NCBI GenBank assembly: GCA_021234155.1
Contig: JAJEKV010000141.1
Span: 1,122,356 to 1,186,355 of the forward strand
DNA: 64,000 bases
Reading direction: 5' to 3'
Origin: Isoetes taiwanensis
Taxonomy: Eukaryota; Streptophyta; Lycopodiopsida; Isoetales; Isoetaceae
Shown: positions 1 to 10,329 of the stretch, in pieces
Position numbering within the stretch: position 1 is the first letter of the stretch
Layout of the letters: the number at the start of each line of letters is the position of its first letter
Notes under the pieces: model-generated
Seen by the model: only the letters and a program-made list of their open reading frames with translations
What the model was told of the DNA's origin: nothing
Database searches by the model: none
Made by a program: the position numbers and the translations under genes

Positions 1-2680
1 TGCGAAAAAGGAATAGAACAGGCAGGCTAGAGCCACATCGAGGGAATAGAAGCAAAGGGCCTATATGTTCAAATTCCCCAACATCTTCGCCATAGCTAGA
101 GCCCTTTCCATGATAGAGCCATCGCCATGTCAGCAGATTTTTTTATGCCCTTTAAAATCCAGTCAATTTGTTGCAATTTTTTTTTTTTTTTTTTTTTTTT
201 GGGTTGCCCCTAAGGGGGCAAACCCTCGTTTATGTGGGTTTCTGGCATATTCTAAGCATATGCTGGAATATACCTAAGATATGCCGAAAACTGCTAAAAA
301 CCTATTGTTGGCTGTAAACTGGCGGTCAACCGCGATGTGGGTCGCTGATGGTTGAACCGCCTAACCGGCAACACAGACAGAACTCTAGAGATAACGAGGG
401 TGAAGCTCTTGGTTGAACTCATTCCGTGTTAGGTGAGCTTTCCTTCCTTCATATTCCTTTTGCCTGTTCCATGGCGTTTTACACAAGCGTAACCTTGGAG
501 TAAAGCTTCTTTCGCCGAAGTTGTGGCCGATTGCTCGGAGAATTTGGAGGTGGACTTTGCCCTGTCTATGTCTTGTTAAAGTGCTGATGGTAAACGGGAC
601 TAACGCTTTAAGGTATTTGTTCTTGCAAACTTTGAAGCCCGGTTTGATGCCATATAAATTATTTTGGATTTATCCCGAGCCATTACGGATTATCCCAATT
701 CGAAAGCAATCGATTGCAATGCTTTTATCCGGAGATCAGAGATGATACATTATCATCATGATAGATTTACTTTATGGCTTCATGCTAAGGCATTAGACTA
801 TCTATAGTGGCCCCAAACTTTCAAAGAACAACAATACCCTGCGGTCATGCCTTGTCCCTTTTTAGTGTTAGTAGTGCAAATATATATTTTTATGTCAATT
901 AGATCATGACTTCATATACGCACTGATGACGATTTTGCTCATTCGTTTTATAGATTGGTTGATTAGTGGCATTCCAACAATTAAGCTTTTCCAAACCTCG
1001 TCAATGTAATTAGGAATTTGATTGCAGACACACTATCGGCAAGCGGACAATCATTGAAAGTGTGGTATAGTAGATCTCTTGTGACTCCATTTTTAATGTG
1101 ATTCTATTGCTACAAAGATGTAAAGAGCAATCGGCATATTCGTGGTATTGCTTCCAAGCATTCCGGCTAAAACCGGTCGATTATCGGGCCTTGAGCGAAG
1201 GCCAAAGAGGCCTCCTGGTTTAATCCGGAGATGCGGCGTCATCGATATGGAAGATAATATCATCGACAATGCTAACAAAGTCCGGTGCATGCCATCGAAG
1301 AAGGCAAGGTATTGCAAATGACCAATCGGGGTCTGCGTCCCATCGAAGTGTTTGAGGTCAAATAATAATTCAGCTTTTGTGGCCCTTTGGGATTGTTAAA
1401 ATACATTCGAGACCCTTCTAGCTCGAGCATTCCTTGCACTTGAACCTATGGCCTCGCCGGACCGATCAATTTGCCACAATTCTAAATCACGACTTGCCAC
1501 AAGACTGCAGATTTCTTGATAGATAGAAAAAATCTTCCATCTACTTGCATAGAATATGGCACATGGACCGCAGATTTTCCCTTGAGATATTAACAACTAA
1601 AAAGTTTTGCATAAGCTCACGAATTGACTCTGGCAAAGACTTGAAGATTGTTTTGTTGAACATTGGAGATTCAAAGTGGAAAAATGCATTTCTGCATGTT
1701 TATGAATAATACATGACCGTTAATCTAGCATGTCCGAAATTGTAATTCAAAAGGTGTTCTTACATTTCCAAATGCAATCGATCTGTCATTTACCTATTTC
1801 TTGTTCTCGTCGCAATCTCTAATGTTTGCGGGCATCTATGCTCTTGTTTTGCTTCTAAGCGAGTTACGCTTCCAAAGCATGTTTAATTGCATTGCATGAT
1901 TTTCATATCTTTGGATTTATTCTAACCTTTGGAAGTCCGGAAACAAAGATCCCGGGAGCCATGGTGATAGCACATTCGAAACGTTGACCAAGTAGAATAT
2001 TTGAACTTCAAGATGCGAGAATGTCATGTGGGATGTGGTGGAAATGAACACTTAAAGCTGGATAGCTTTGGAAGATGGATGAGTAGGGAGATAGGTGGCG
2101 ACGACCCGAGTTCATTTCTTTTCGTGGGTACTGGATCGTGGCGCATCTTTGGACACTTATAGAAGACCGGTTTGATGAGATTTCTAGTCTTTCCAATTAA
2201 ATACAACATGATACTGAGGTCCGACACCATCCTTGTCACGGGATCGTGAGTTCACAATTATTGAGTTCTCGCAGATTGGGGTTTGCTCTTGAAGAGATGA
2301 AGGTAAACTGAAGCGTTGTTCAATCCTTGAACTTTCTTGAGATAGAAGAGGACATACGACTGGCGAATCACCCTTCTTGCAAGTTCTGATGCACTCTTGC
2401 ACCATAAGTTGGAAGAGCATTAATTCTATTGTGCTATGGGCTAACCTTAACGTCACACATTAAATATATCTGCTTCAAATGGATTGCATGATAAATGAAT
2501 TTTAGAAATTCTAATGAATTCTCTTTACAGCAACAAAGGGGAAGTAAAAGAATCAACTTACATTTTTTTAAACAAGGGGAACATTATTTTATGTAGTTTG
2601 TTCATTAATGTAACTGATTGCATCCTTCTACAAAAATAAGCTTATCAAAGTTAAAAGGCTGCAGCTTGCTGCTGTTTATC
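1..2680. other. Spacer without a recognised gene
   Basis: I see no gene here. Short open frames on both strands give peptides with no family resemblance. The one clear structure is the T-run and hairpin at 181-225, listed separately. Confidence 0.5.
179..225. repeat. T-run followed by a short perfect-type hairpin
   Basis: A run of more than 20 T ends at 200 and is followed at once by GGGTTGCCCC, a TAAG loop and GGGGCAAACCC (201-225), which pair with one bulge. Read on the minus strand this is a hairpin followed by an A-run, the layout expected at a retroposon 3' end. The element itself is not identifiable. Confidence 0.5.
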
Positions 2681-2683
2681 CAA

Positions 2684-2965
2684 TCATTTGGAATAAAATA
2701 TTCCTTGGTTATGTTGCTTGTCTTCTCTTGCTTCTTCAACCTGAAGCATAGGAAGCATAGCAGTCACTGCCCTTATACCACGAGTAGCTTGATACCAGAC
2801 CTCAAGTTTATCTAAAGCATTGTACTTCAAGAAGACTGCTTCCCTCGCACTTCCAGTGGATAACCCTACCTCTGTTATAGCATAAAAAAATACATGACAA
2901 GGACCTATAAGCATGACATTATCTGCCATCATGAGATTCAATTTTCGGCAATCGATATTTACCAA
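2684..2965 (-). CDS. Unrecognised 93-codon open frame, possible gene fragment
   Basis: The frame is stop-free for 93 codons and its composition looks protein-like (for example KYNALDKLEVWYQATRG, then an acidic/basic tail). I do not recognise a family. No splice sites or start context support an independent gene. It lies 375 bp from a DDB1 fragment and 0.8 kb from a helicase fragment, so it could be a third piece of host gene carried into this block. It could equally be chance. Confidence 0.2.
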   Translation of the reverse strand: MVNIDCRKLNLMMADNVMLIGPCHVFFYAITEVGLSTGSAREAVFLKYNALDKLEVWYQATRGIRAVTAMLPMLQVEEAREDKQHNQGIFYSK

Positions 2966-3339
2966 TAGAACTGCATTGTGAAAGAGTGGTTTTATAAAAA
3001 AAAAAAGCTGTTAAGAATAACTTCAGAAACTGGAATCCTAATCTAGTATCTGCTATTACACACATGTCAGGCTATAGACATTAACTTACTCAACCTACCT
3101 TTTGGCTGCCTCACTTGATGACAAATCATATCTCCTTATCAATATCGTTATATGATCCATCTTGTGATCTTTTTAAAAATGGATCAATCAACTATCATGC
3201 ATGCAAAAAGTTAAGCGGCTTCTATAGGAACCCTGAATGTTAAAGCATTGTGGGCCATAAGCAGATCAATAAGGCGAAAAGTTGCACGCCTTCCTTTCAT
3301 TTGTTTATTCAATCTAAGGTTGCAGGTTGTTCTCATTCC

Positions 3340-3770
3340 AAGTATGCTTCAAAAGTTGACAACGAAGTGGAAGAATTGCAAGTACTTGATATCAAAATTT
3401 TATATGGATGCTTAAAGCCAACAATTGCAGTCCTTTTCCAAGTTGAGCATAAATTATCTCTTGTTTTACCTGGTCATAATTTCTCCCTTCTTTTTGTAAC
3501 TTCTTTGATTGTGGGACAACAAAGATGCACAACATGTCAAGACATATGAGGTATAGCTGAAGAAAAAGGACTTTGGAGATGGTCCATGGCTTCAAAATAA
3601 CCTTGACAATGGTGTTGGTTTGCTTATTTTGGTCCCTCTACCTTCTGTTAGGAGGTGCAATAATAATTGGTGAATAGACTATTATTGTATACTATAATGG
3701 ATCTGTATTTAAAGTTATTCCAATCCGTCCGGTAATCTTTGATGTATCTGCTGCTTATTATAGTAGGATT
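3340..3770 (+). pseudogene. DDB1 (damaged-DNA-binding protein 1) gene fragment, decayed
   Basis: Two pieces resemble the N-terminal beta-propeller of plant DDB1, the adaptor of CUL4 ubiquitin ligases. The first reads EELQVLDIKILYGC.KPT (about 3370-3441). The second begins at 3515 with DNKDAQHVKTYEV and continues KKKDFGDGPW..NNLDNG, then, after a frame change near 3650, GGAIIIGE and YYNGSVFKVIPIRP. Between them lies a 73-bp stretch (3442-3514) starting GT at the position of an exon junction, so it looks like a retained intron whose AG acceptor has become GG. There are in-frame stops after YEV and after IIIGE, and one frameshift. The retained intron argues for copying at DNA level and not for a processed pseudogene. 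The rest of the gene is absent. Confidence 0.75.
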
Positions 3771-3789
3771 AAAAACAAACCCCAAACTC

Positions 3790-4080
3790 ATCATAACATT
3801 TGAAACTAACAGATAATATAATGGCAAGCTTGTGCATAGATGTTTTTCACAAAAAAGATATCCCTGACCAATAGCATTTGCAGCCATCCATTGTTCATAT
3901 GCACTTGCAAAAACAAGATGGTCACTCCCATAAGCACCACTTACTGAAAAGCTTGTCCTTGTTTTATTAGCATACTCTCTTGCATGCATGGGTGTAAGAA
4001 ATGGATCCCTAAAACAAACTACAGCTGCTACAGTAAGTGTTGGATCAAGGCAGTTTAAAACGCTCCATACAATAACGTTT
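3790..4080 (-). pseudogene. DExH-box RNA helicase fragment (C-terminal HA2/OB region)
   Basis: Reading leftward from 4080, the peptide contains NCLDPTLTVAAVVCFRDPF, then HAREYANKTRTSFSV and YGSDHLVFASAYEQW, then an EFC-like YLFCEKHL. This is the helicase-associated region that follows the DEAH core in plant DExH proteins of the DHX36/DExH1-6 type. The helicase core motifs are absent. Both ends run into sequence that no longer matches, so this is an isolated exon or part of one. It is convergent with the DDB1 fragment and separated from it by only a few tens of bases, which is not the arrangement of two host genes. Confidence 0.7.
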
Positions 4081-4493
4081 TCCCAAAATGTAGGTGTATG
4101 TTAATGTCTGACAATGTCTTGCCAAGTAGTGTCAATCTCTCTGTCTTGTCAAACATAAATTGTGTGGGTACACAACTATTCTATACCCTTCTTAGTATTC
4201 AAGATGAATTGGGCGTGCAGTTTTTTCCCGACTTTTTTGTATGTTGCGACTCGTTCAACAGTGTTATAGATGAAGACCTATAGCTTAAAATATTGCGAGT
4301 ACTAGGAAGTGCTGATATTCTGTCTAGAAGATATAAAACACCTTCAACCATTTTTAGAACACTCAACTACTCAGTTACATACACAATTTCATTGAGGGAC
4401 ACTTGTGGACGGGCTTGTAGATGAATCTAAAGGATCTACAAACTGATTGTGAGAATATGGTAGAGTCTAGTTTAATTTAAAATTTGAGTTGGC

Positions 4494-4653
4494 AGATATG
4501 GTGGGGGTATTTGAAAACATAACTTTACGGTTTGATTAAAACCACTTTACCCTAAAGAAAATGGAGGGCAACCAGATATGGTGGGGGTATTTGAAAACAT
4601 GACTTTACAGTTTGATTAAAACCACTTTACCCTAAAGAAAATAGAGGGCAACC
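4494..4653. repeat. 80-bp tandem duplication
   Basis: Two copies of an 80-bp unit (4494-4573 and 4574-4653) begin AGATATGGTGGGGG and end AGGGCAACC. They differ at only a few positions, so the duplication is recent. It adjoins the 3' end of the large L1 element. Confidence 0.9.
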
Positions 4654-5074
4654 CTCCGTGCGTAGCACCTTGTTTTTTTTTTTTTGAGGGTAAGAGTATA
4701 TATTATTATTACTATATAAAAATTTACATAGGAAATCCCCAAAAGGGATTGATGGAAAGAATTATCACAAAGCGGGTAACTCGTAAGTGTCAAGGATTGT
4801 ACTAAGAACTACCACTCCAATCTTCCCTAACCCTGGGTTACTATAGGAAAAACCATCTTCATCCAGGCTTAGATACTATATGGAGTTAGAGCCTGTTCCA
4901 AGCACAAGAACTTAGGAGAAAACCCCGCTGAAGACGAAGATCCTCCATCCAAAGATCCCGATAGATCTTTGGATAGGTCATAAACCCATCGCACCTTCGT
5001 TTAAATCCAAATCCCAGTTACACTTGAAAAATGAATAGAATCCCCTTATACTGCCAATTCTATCCAAGTTCTTG

Positions 5075-8000
5075 TTATAATTGCGGCCAAACTTCTGTGG
5101 TGGGCCAAGGCCATGAGGGCCACCCTCCGTGTTGAAGCCATTGCGAATCCTTGTTCTTCAAGCGGTCGGGTCCTCCAAGAGCTACACCGCATCGGTGTTT
5201 CCAAATACACCACAATGATATATTGGTTAAAGTGAGTTGAATAATATCTGCACCTATACTGGCCAGAATGGCCGGCCATGATAGCTGACACACCTGAAGC
5301 CCAATAATTGGACAAACCCACCTCCAGAAGTCTCCTACAATTGGACAAAAGAAAAGATGATCCATAGTCTCTGACGCTCCACATCCTAGAGGGCAGAGAT
5401 CATGTTGAACAACACCTTTGTTCAGCAACCATGTCATAGTGTATACTCCTTCTTGTAGACTGACCCAACGAAAGAATTGGATCTTTTTGGAGCATAAGGA
5501 GGCCCAAGACTTTGTCAATAGACCCTTGGTTTCTGCTTGGTCCAATCCCAACCTGTCTGCAGCCTTCAATGGGGACTGTGGCATTAGCAATCCATATAAC
5601 TTTTTGACTTTATATTCTGCCCCATCCCCACACAACCACCTATCTTCTTCCCCTACAATACCAGAGACCATACTTACATTCTCCATAATCTTCCTAAAGA
5701 CCTTCCTATCACCTTCCCCAACACCTGGAACAATAGCTTTAAATCTTGTCCAAGTAATCCATCTACCATTTTCCCATAACTGCCCAACCTTACGAATTCC
5801 TGCAGCACGCCATTTAGTAAACACTCGTGGGTGTACAAGTGCAAGAGGGAGCGCATCCCTCTCCCAAATCCTAATGTTCCAAAATATACTCAGCCCTCCA
5901 GCCTCCCACTGGGCATCTGCTATATTAAAGAGACTCTGCACATCCTGCCAAGCTTCTAATATCTTCCTCATTACTGGGGAAGTACCTCGACCCATTGAGA
6001 ATTCATGAAAGTAGGAGCTAATCTCATCTCTAGGGGTAGAAGGTTTCCCCTTTACCTTACCCTGCTGAAGCCAGTAACGCACAAAAGCAATAGCTGGGGA
6101 TGCATCCCCTTGAATAGCCCTCCAGACAAACTTAGCTGCCAGAACCTTCCCCTGGACCATTGGGTCTTTACACCCCAATCCCCCATCCTTCCTACTTCGG
6201 CACATTTCTGACCATGCAACCCCAGCTATCTTGCCTCCCCAGATGAATTTACGTATGATTACTAATAACTGGTCGTATATATACTTCTGCGCTACAATAG
6301 CCGAGGAGTAATAAATATGAGTCGCATTAAGGATTGCATTGGCTACTGTCACTCTCCCCATAGTGGACAAGGACTTACAAGACCAGAGGTTGACCTTTTT
6401 TCGGATCCTGTCTATAATTGGCGCCCAAAGACCTTTTAGATTTTCTCCAATGTTAAGTGGCATACCCAGCAGCTTAGTCGTCTCTGTAGCTGCCACTATA
6501 TGATAATTCCATGCCCTGACCCTTGTATCAATGTCTTCTTCAAAAGGCCATATTACATCACATTTAGCGTGATTCAGCCCAATCCCCGATATGGAGTAAA
6601 AAGACTTTAGAACCTGTTGAAAGGCAGGAAAACTCCCATCATCGTACCTTAAGAAAAGAAAGGTATCATCTGCATATTGCATAATAGTCAGATTTAGATT
6701 GGAACCTGGGAGAAGTAACCCATTCAGCAGTCCCCTCGTCATCAAGCTTTTCACCATACAGGTTAAGAGATATGCCATGATTATAAAAAGGTAAGGAGCA
6801 AGTGGACACCCCTGCCTAATCCCCTTTCTGAGCTCAAAGAGACCAGTCGGCTGACCGTTAACCAGAACAGATGCTGATGCCATCTTATTCAAACCCATGA
6901 CTAACTCTATAAAGTTTATTTCAAAGCCCATATGAGCCATCACACTTTTTAGCCCAATCCATCTAAGAGAGTCATAGGCTCTGCGAAAATCCAGCTTCAG
7001 CATTACACAATTCTGGCGAGAAGACTTGCACCAATGGAGCCCCTCTCTAGCTGCCAGGTAGTTGTCCAAAATATTCCTGCCTGGGAGAAAAGCTGATTGT
7101 TCACTTCCAATCACACGGGTTAAGATTGGCTTCAAGCGATTTGCAATGACCTTCATGATTACTTTGTACAGCACATTGGTTAGTGCTATTGGTCTCCATT
7201 CATTTAATACCTGGGGCTTATTGACTTTTGGAATCAAGGAAATAAATCCAGTTGCTAGGGCTGGGTGAAGGTATCTGACCGTCCATGCTCCCTTGACTGC
7301 AGCGGTGAAGAATGGCCCAAGTATATCCCAGAATTCAACATAGAACTCTGGAGGGAACCCATCAGGTCCTGGTGACTTACCAGAAGCTAAAGAACACAGA
7401 GTCTTGTAGATTTCTATATCATGAGGCTCTTGAAGTAGAAGTTTATTTTCTTCATCAGTCACTATCTGGCCTTGCCTCAAGGAGGGGAGCCACTCAGAGC
7501 ATCGGCTGTAATAGTCACTTGGGAGGGGATCCTCTTTGAATAGCCCCTCATAGCTATCCCTGAAGAAGGATTTAATTTCTGCCTCCTCTTTAAGAACCAC
7601 GTTCTGATCATTAGTAACTGAAGTGATACTATTCTCAGCCAGCCTTGCTCCTGCCAATCTGAAAAAACATTTAGAGCTTTCGTGATCAACCTCCGCATAC
7701 CATTTGGTTTTAGATCTAATCGCGGCCCCTCGAGCCTCTTCCTCTTCTATCGCTTTTATTCTGACCTCTAGCTCTTCCTCAAGTGCCTGATTGGCAATAT
7801 TATAGGGATCTAGAATCAAACCTTGTTTAACTTGCCGAACTTGGTTGTATAGGTCAGCCTTAGTTTCTCGGAATTTGGTAGCCCGTAGTTTCCCCCATTT
7901 TTTTATCCAATCCTTCATATCGGCAATTTTCTTGATCCATGACTTCATACTAGGAAGACCCTCTTCCTTTGGCTGGGCTAACAGGTATTCTTTGAACGGT

Positions 8001-8788
8001 GTACAAAAGAGATCCTTCCCAAGGAGCCCTGTATTGAATTTAAAGGGGACATTCCCTTTTCGTCTGGCAGAAGGAAGGTCTTCAAATACTAGTTTTTGTG
8101 GGATATGATCTGACTGGGAAAAGGAAAGGTCCCCTTCCACATAGCATCGGTCCATAAAAGGGGCCGACTTGTTAGCCACATAAAATCTGTCTAGCAAGCA
8201 GTAGACTCTGTCCGTTCCTTTTTGTTTGTTAGACCATGAATAGGGAGTGTTCGATGGTGGGAGGAGAACGAAGCCACAATTGTTGAGAAGGGAATCCCAT
8301 GCCCGTCGCTCCTCCCCCAAGAGGTTTCTATGCAAGCCAATCTTTTGGTCCCAGACATCCGTCATATTGAGGTCACCACCTAGTACCCAGTTGGCCACCG
8401 GCTGACTGATCACCCAATCCCTGATTTCCTTCCATAGAATGGCTCTTTCCGCAGGCTTATTTGATGCATAAATATTAATCACTCCCCATTGAATCTCATC
8501 TATATCAAATTGCACAGCCTGCCACCTTCCATCTGTTCCAGCATATTGCAGCTTACTAGTTAAACCCTTCCATAAAGTTCCCGTACCCCCTTTAGTGCCC
8601 CTGGCAGCACAGGTAAAAGAGGAGTACTGGCTTCCTACCCAGGCACCTAAGGAACTGGCCTCGAAGTCAGGAAGTCTATGTTCCTGTATCAGTAGGATAT
8701 CTGCACCCATCGATCTCATTGCTGCTAGAACTCTAGCCCTCTTTAGAGGACCCTTGATACCCCGAAGGTTCCACGAGATAATCTTCAT
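5075..8788 (-). CDS. LINE ORF2: APE endonuclease, reverse transcriptase, zf-RVT
   Basis: This 1,237-residue protein would nick target DNA and copy the element RNA at the nick. The N-terminus is an APE-type endonuclease: ISWNLRG, then LLIQEHRL, then the GGDLNMTDV metal-binding stretch near residue 137 and SDHIPQ near 227. The central reverse transcriptase has SPGPDGFPPEF, EWRPIALTNVLYK, LDFRRAYDSL, RQGCPLAP and the catalytic YADD in MQYADDTFLFL. The C-terminus has the plant zf-RVT pattern (CPLGCGASETMDHLFFC). The catalytic residues of both enzymes are present. The start ATG overlaps the stop of the upstream ORF as ATGA, so translation probably depends on termination-reinitiation. Downstream of the zf-RVT the last about 40 residues look unlike family members, and an overlapping frame (5046-5384) is open, so a late frameshift is possible. 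Confidence 0.92.
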   Translation of the reverse strand: MKIISWNLRGIKGPLKRARVLAAMRSMGADILLIQEHRLPDFEASSLGAWVGSQYSSFTCAARGTKGGTGTLWKGLTSKLQYAGTDGRWQAVQFDIDEIQWGVINIYASNKPAERAILWKEIRDWVISQPVANWVLGGDLNMTDVWDQKIGLHRNLLGEERRAWDSLLNNCGFVLLPPSNTPYSWSNKQKGTDRVYCLLDRFYVANKSAPFMDRCYVEGDLSFSQSDHIPQKLVFEDLPSARRKGNVPFKFNTGLLGKDLFCTPFKEYLLAQPKEEGLPSMKSWIKKIADMKDWIKKWGKLRATKFRETKADLYNQVRQVKQGLILDPYNIANQALEEELEVRIKAIEEEEARGAAIRSKTKWYAEVDHESSKCFFRLAGARLAENSITSVTNDQNVVLKEEAEIKSFFRDSYEGLFKEDPLPSDYYSRCSEWLPSLRQGQIVTDEENKLLLQEPHDIEIYKTLCSLASGKSPGPDGFPPEFYVEFWDILGPFFTAAVKGAWTVRYLHPALATGFISLIPKVNKPQVLNEWRPIALTNVLYKVIMKVIANRLKPILTRVIGSEQSAFLPGRNILDNYLAAREGLHWCKSSRQNCVMLKLDFRRAYDSLRWIGLKSVMAHMGFEINFIELVMGLNKMASASVLVNGQPTGLFELRKGIRQGCPLAPYLFIIMAYLLTCMVKSLMTRGLLNGLLLPGSNLNLTIMQYADDTFLFLRYDDGSFPAFQQVLKSFYSISGIGLNHAKCDVIWPFEEDIDTRVRAWNYHIVAATETTKLLGMPLNIGENLKGLWAPIIDRIRKKVNLWSCKSLSTMGRVTVANAILNATHIYYSSAIVAQKYIYDQLLVIIRKFIWGGKIAGVAWSEMCRSRKDGGLGCKDPMVQGKVLAAKFVWRAIQGDASPAIAFVRYWLQQGKVKGKPSTPRDEISSYFHEFSMGRGTSPVMRKILEAWQDVQSLFNIADAQWEAGGLSIFWNIRIWERDALPLALVHPRVFTKWRAAGIRKVGQLWENGRWITWTRFKAIVPGVGEGDRKVFRKIMENVSMVSGIVGEEDRWLCGDGAEYKVKKLYGLLMPQSPLKAADRLGLDQAETKGLLTKSWASLCSKKIQFFRWVSLQEGVYTMTWLLNKGVVQHDLCPLGCGASETMDHLFFCPIVGDFWRWVCPIIGLQVCQLSWPAILASIGADIIQLTLTNISLWCIWKHRCGVALGGPDRLKNKDSQWLQHGGWPSWPWPTTEVWPQL

Positions 8789-10329
8789 GATTGTCCTAGT
8801 TGAGGAGCATCATTCCCTATTACATACCCCACATCATTTTTGGTGATACCCACACCCCTAAAGCTGTGTACCCTCAAACCACTTCCCAACAGGGTTGAGT
8901 TTGTCCATACATTAGGAATCATTGCATTTATCATCACCATACGGTAATTCCATGATACATAAACTTTTCTCCCCTTGTCAGGGTGGCAGGGCAATTTGCT
9001 TACAATTTTGGAAATTGTAGCTAGAGGAGTCACTGGTTTGTTGTCAGCTCGACCTAACCATCCTCGATGCATGTCAGTTTGTTTCTCTTGCAGGACTCCT
9101 TGTGAAGGCATGATATCACCACATTGGGTAAGCTTATGCCATAAACGGAATTTTTTGGGGGGTGGCCCTTTAGCCAATCCAAACCATTGTGTCGACGTTA
9201 TTGCTCCCCATCCAATTGGAATACCCTTGTCCCAATCCAAAGCGGAGGGAGTGATAAGTCCATTGCATCGAGGTTTAGGCAGCCCATTATCTTGCCAGTG
9301 GTGCATGGGAGTCCCTAACCCACAAAACCCACGAGACCTTTTGTCCACCCCAATTATTGGTTGTATAGTATCTGGGCGTGTTTTGGGTTCCTCATTTCCC
9401 ATGGTCGGTATCCCAGTATTTTGCACGCTAAAAGCCCAAGTATCATAGTCTTTTACTTGTATTTTGACACAACAGAATTTAAGCCATGGCTTGAGCAGCA
9501 CTGTTCCATTGTTTGGCCTGATAGGGCGACTATAGTCAATTGTAATTGAATAGTCAATTGTAATTACAATTTTTGTAGACCATGCAACGCTGATTAATAT
9601 ACCATAGGACATTTTAGGGTACAACATCATGTCTTTAATTGCAAGAATATTAACAATTACAACATTTGCACCTGCCATAATTGCTGGGTCATGCCAGAAT
9701 GTGCACCAGAACCTCTCACTCAATACTGCACTTCGGTTTGCCAAATCCATGACAATACTTGGCTGGTATCTTCTCACTGTTTCACCCTTTATCTTCCTTG
9801 TTTCACCCTTTATCTTCCTGTAACCATTCTGTCCAGCTACCTCCTTTCCCATATGGTGAGATTTTCCACGTGGAGAAGGCATAAAAACTACCCCATTTCT
9901 CAATTCATTATGGTTCCACATTGCAGTCTTGTCTATAGTGCCAACCTTATGATCACTATTGGGTTGTATTTTGCTGTCACCTGATACATAACACTGACCA
10001 GCACGACATATACTAATCCCATGATGCCATAGACCAAGGTTTTCAGTCATAGGCACCCTTCTAACAATTGTTATTGTCATACATGTTGTGAACCTTAACA
10101 GTTTATATAGGATGCATAATAGAAGTAACCCAAAGTATAGATAGGGGCTGAGAACAAAAAGCTTACCTCGTTTTGGAGGAAAGACTCCCAGCAATCGCTC
10201 AAAAAGACTAATATGCCGCATATGGGATAGGGCTCCCACTATAGGTATAACCGAAGCATTGTATGCTTCACGCTTTCTTCCCCTTATGATTAGTTTCAGA
10301 AAGAGAGTGATCATGGAGAATCTTCGCAA
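8785..10329 (-). CDS. Unrecognised 514-codon middle ORF of the L1-type element
   Basis: The frame is open for 514 codons between ORF1 and ORF2. It overlaps the end of ORF1 by 62 nt in another frame and ends in an ATGA overlap with the ORF2 start. I recognise no domain. It starts with a hydrophobic stretch (FGLLLLCILYKLL near residue 68) and contains two small internal duplications, KIKGET repeated and ITIDYS repeated, the first matching a 21-bp DNA tandem near 9777-9820. There are many Trp, Cys and Met residues but no zinc-knuckle spacing. Most plant L1 elements known to me have only two ORFs, so this could be a third protein, a frame kept open by an overlapping RNA function, or chance in AT/GC-balanced DNA. 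The overlaps on both sides favour a translated frame. Confidence 0.5.
   Translation of the reverse strand: MRRFSMITLFLKLIIRGRKREAYNASVIPIVGALSHMRHISLFERLLGVFPPKRGKLFVLSPYLYFGLLLLCILYKLLRFTTCMTITIVRRVPMTENLGLWHHGISICRAGQCYVSGDSKIQPNSDHKVGTIDKTAMWNHNELRNGVVFMPSPRGKSHHMGKEVAGQNGYRKIKGETRKIKGETVRRYQPSIVMDLANRSAVLSERFWCTFWHDPAIMAGANVVIVNILAIKDMMLYPKMSYGILISVAWSTKIVITIDYSITIDYSRPIRPNNGTVLLKPWLKFCCVKIQVKDYDTWAFSVQNTGIPTMGNEEPKTRPDTIQPIIGVDKRSRGFCGLGTPMHHWQDNGLPKPRCNGLITPSALDWDKGIPIGWGAITSTQWFGLAKGPPPKKFRLWHKLTQCGDIMPSQGVLQEKQTDMHRGWLGRADNKPVTPLATISKIVSKLPCHPDKGRKVYVSWNYRMVMINAMIPNVWTNSTLLGSGLRVHSFRGVGITKNDVGYVIGNDAPQLGQS

Noticed and set aside
5418-6008. 196-codon plus-strand frame under the LINE
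   Set aside because: It is the exact antisense of ORF2 coding sequence and shows no family resemblance.
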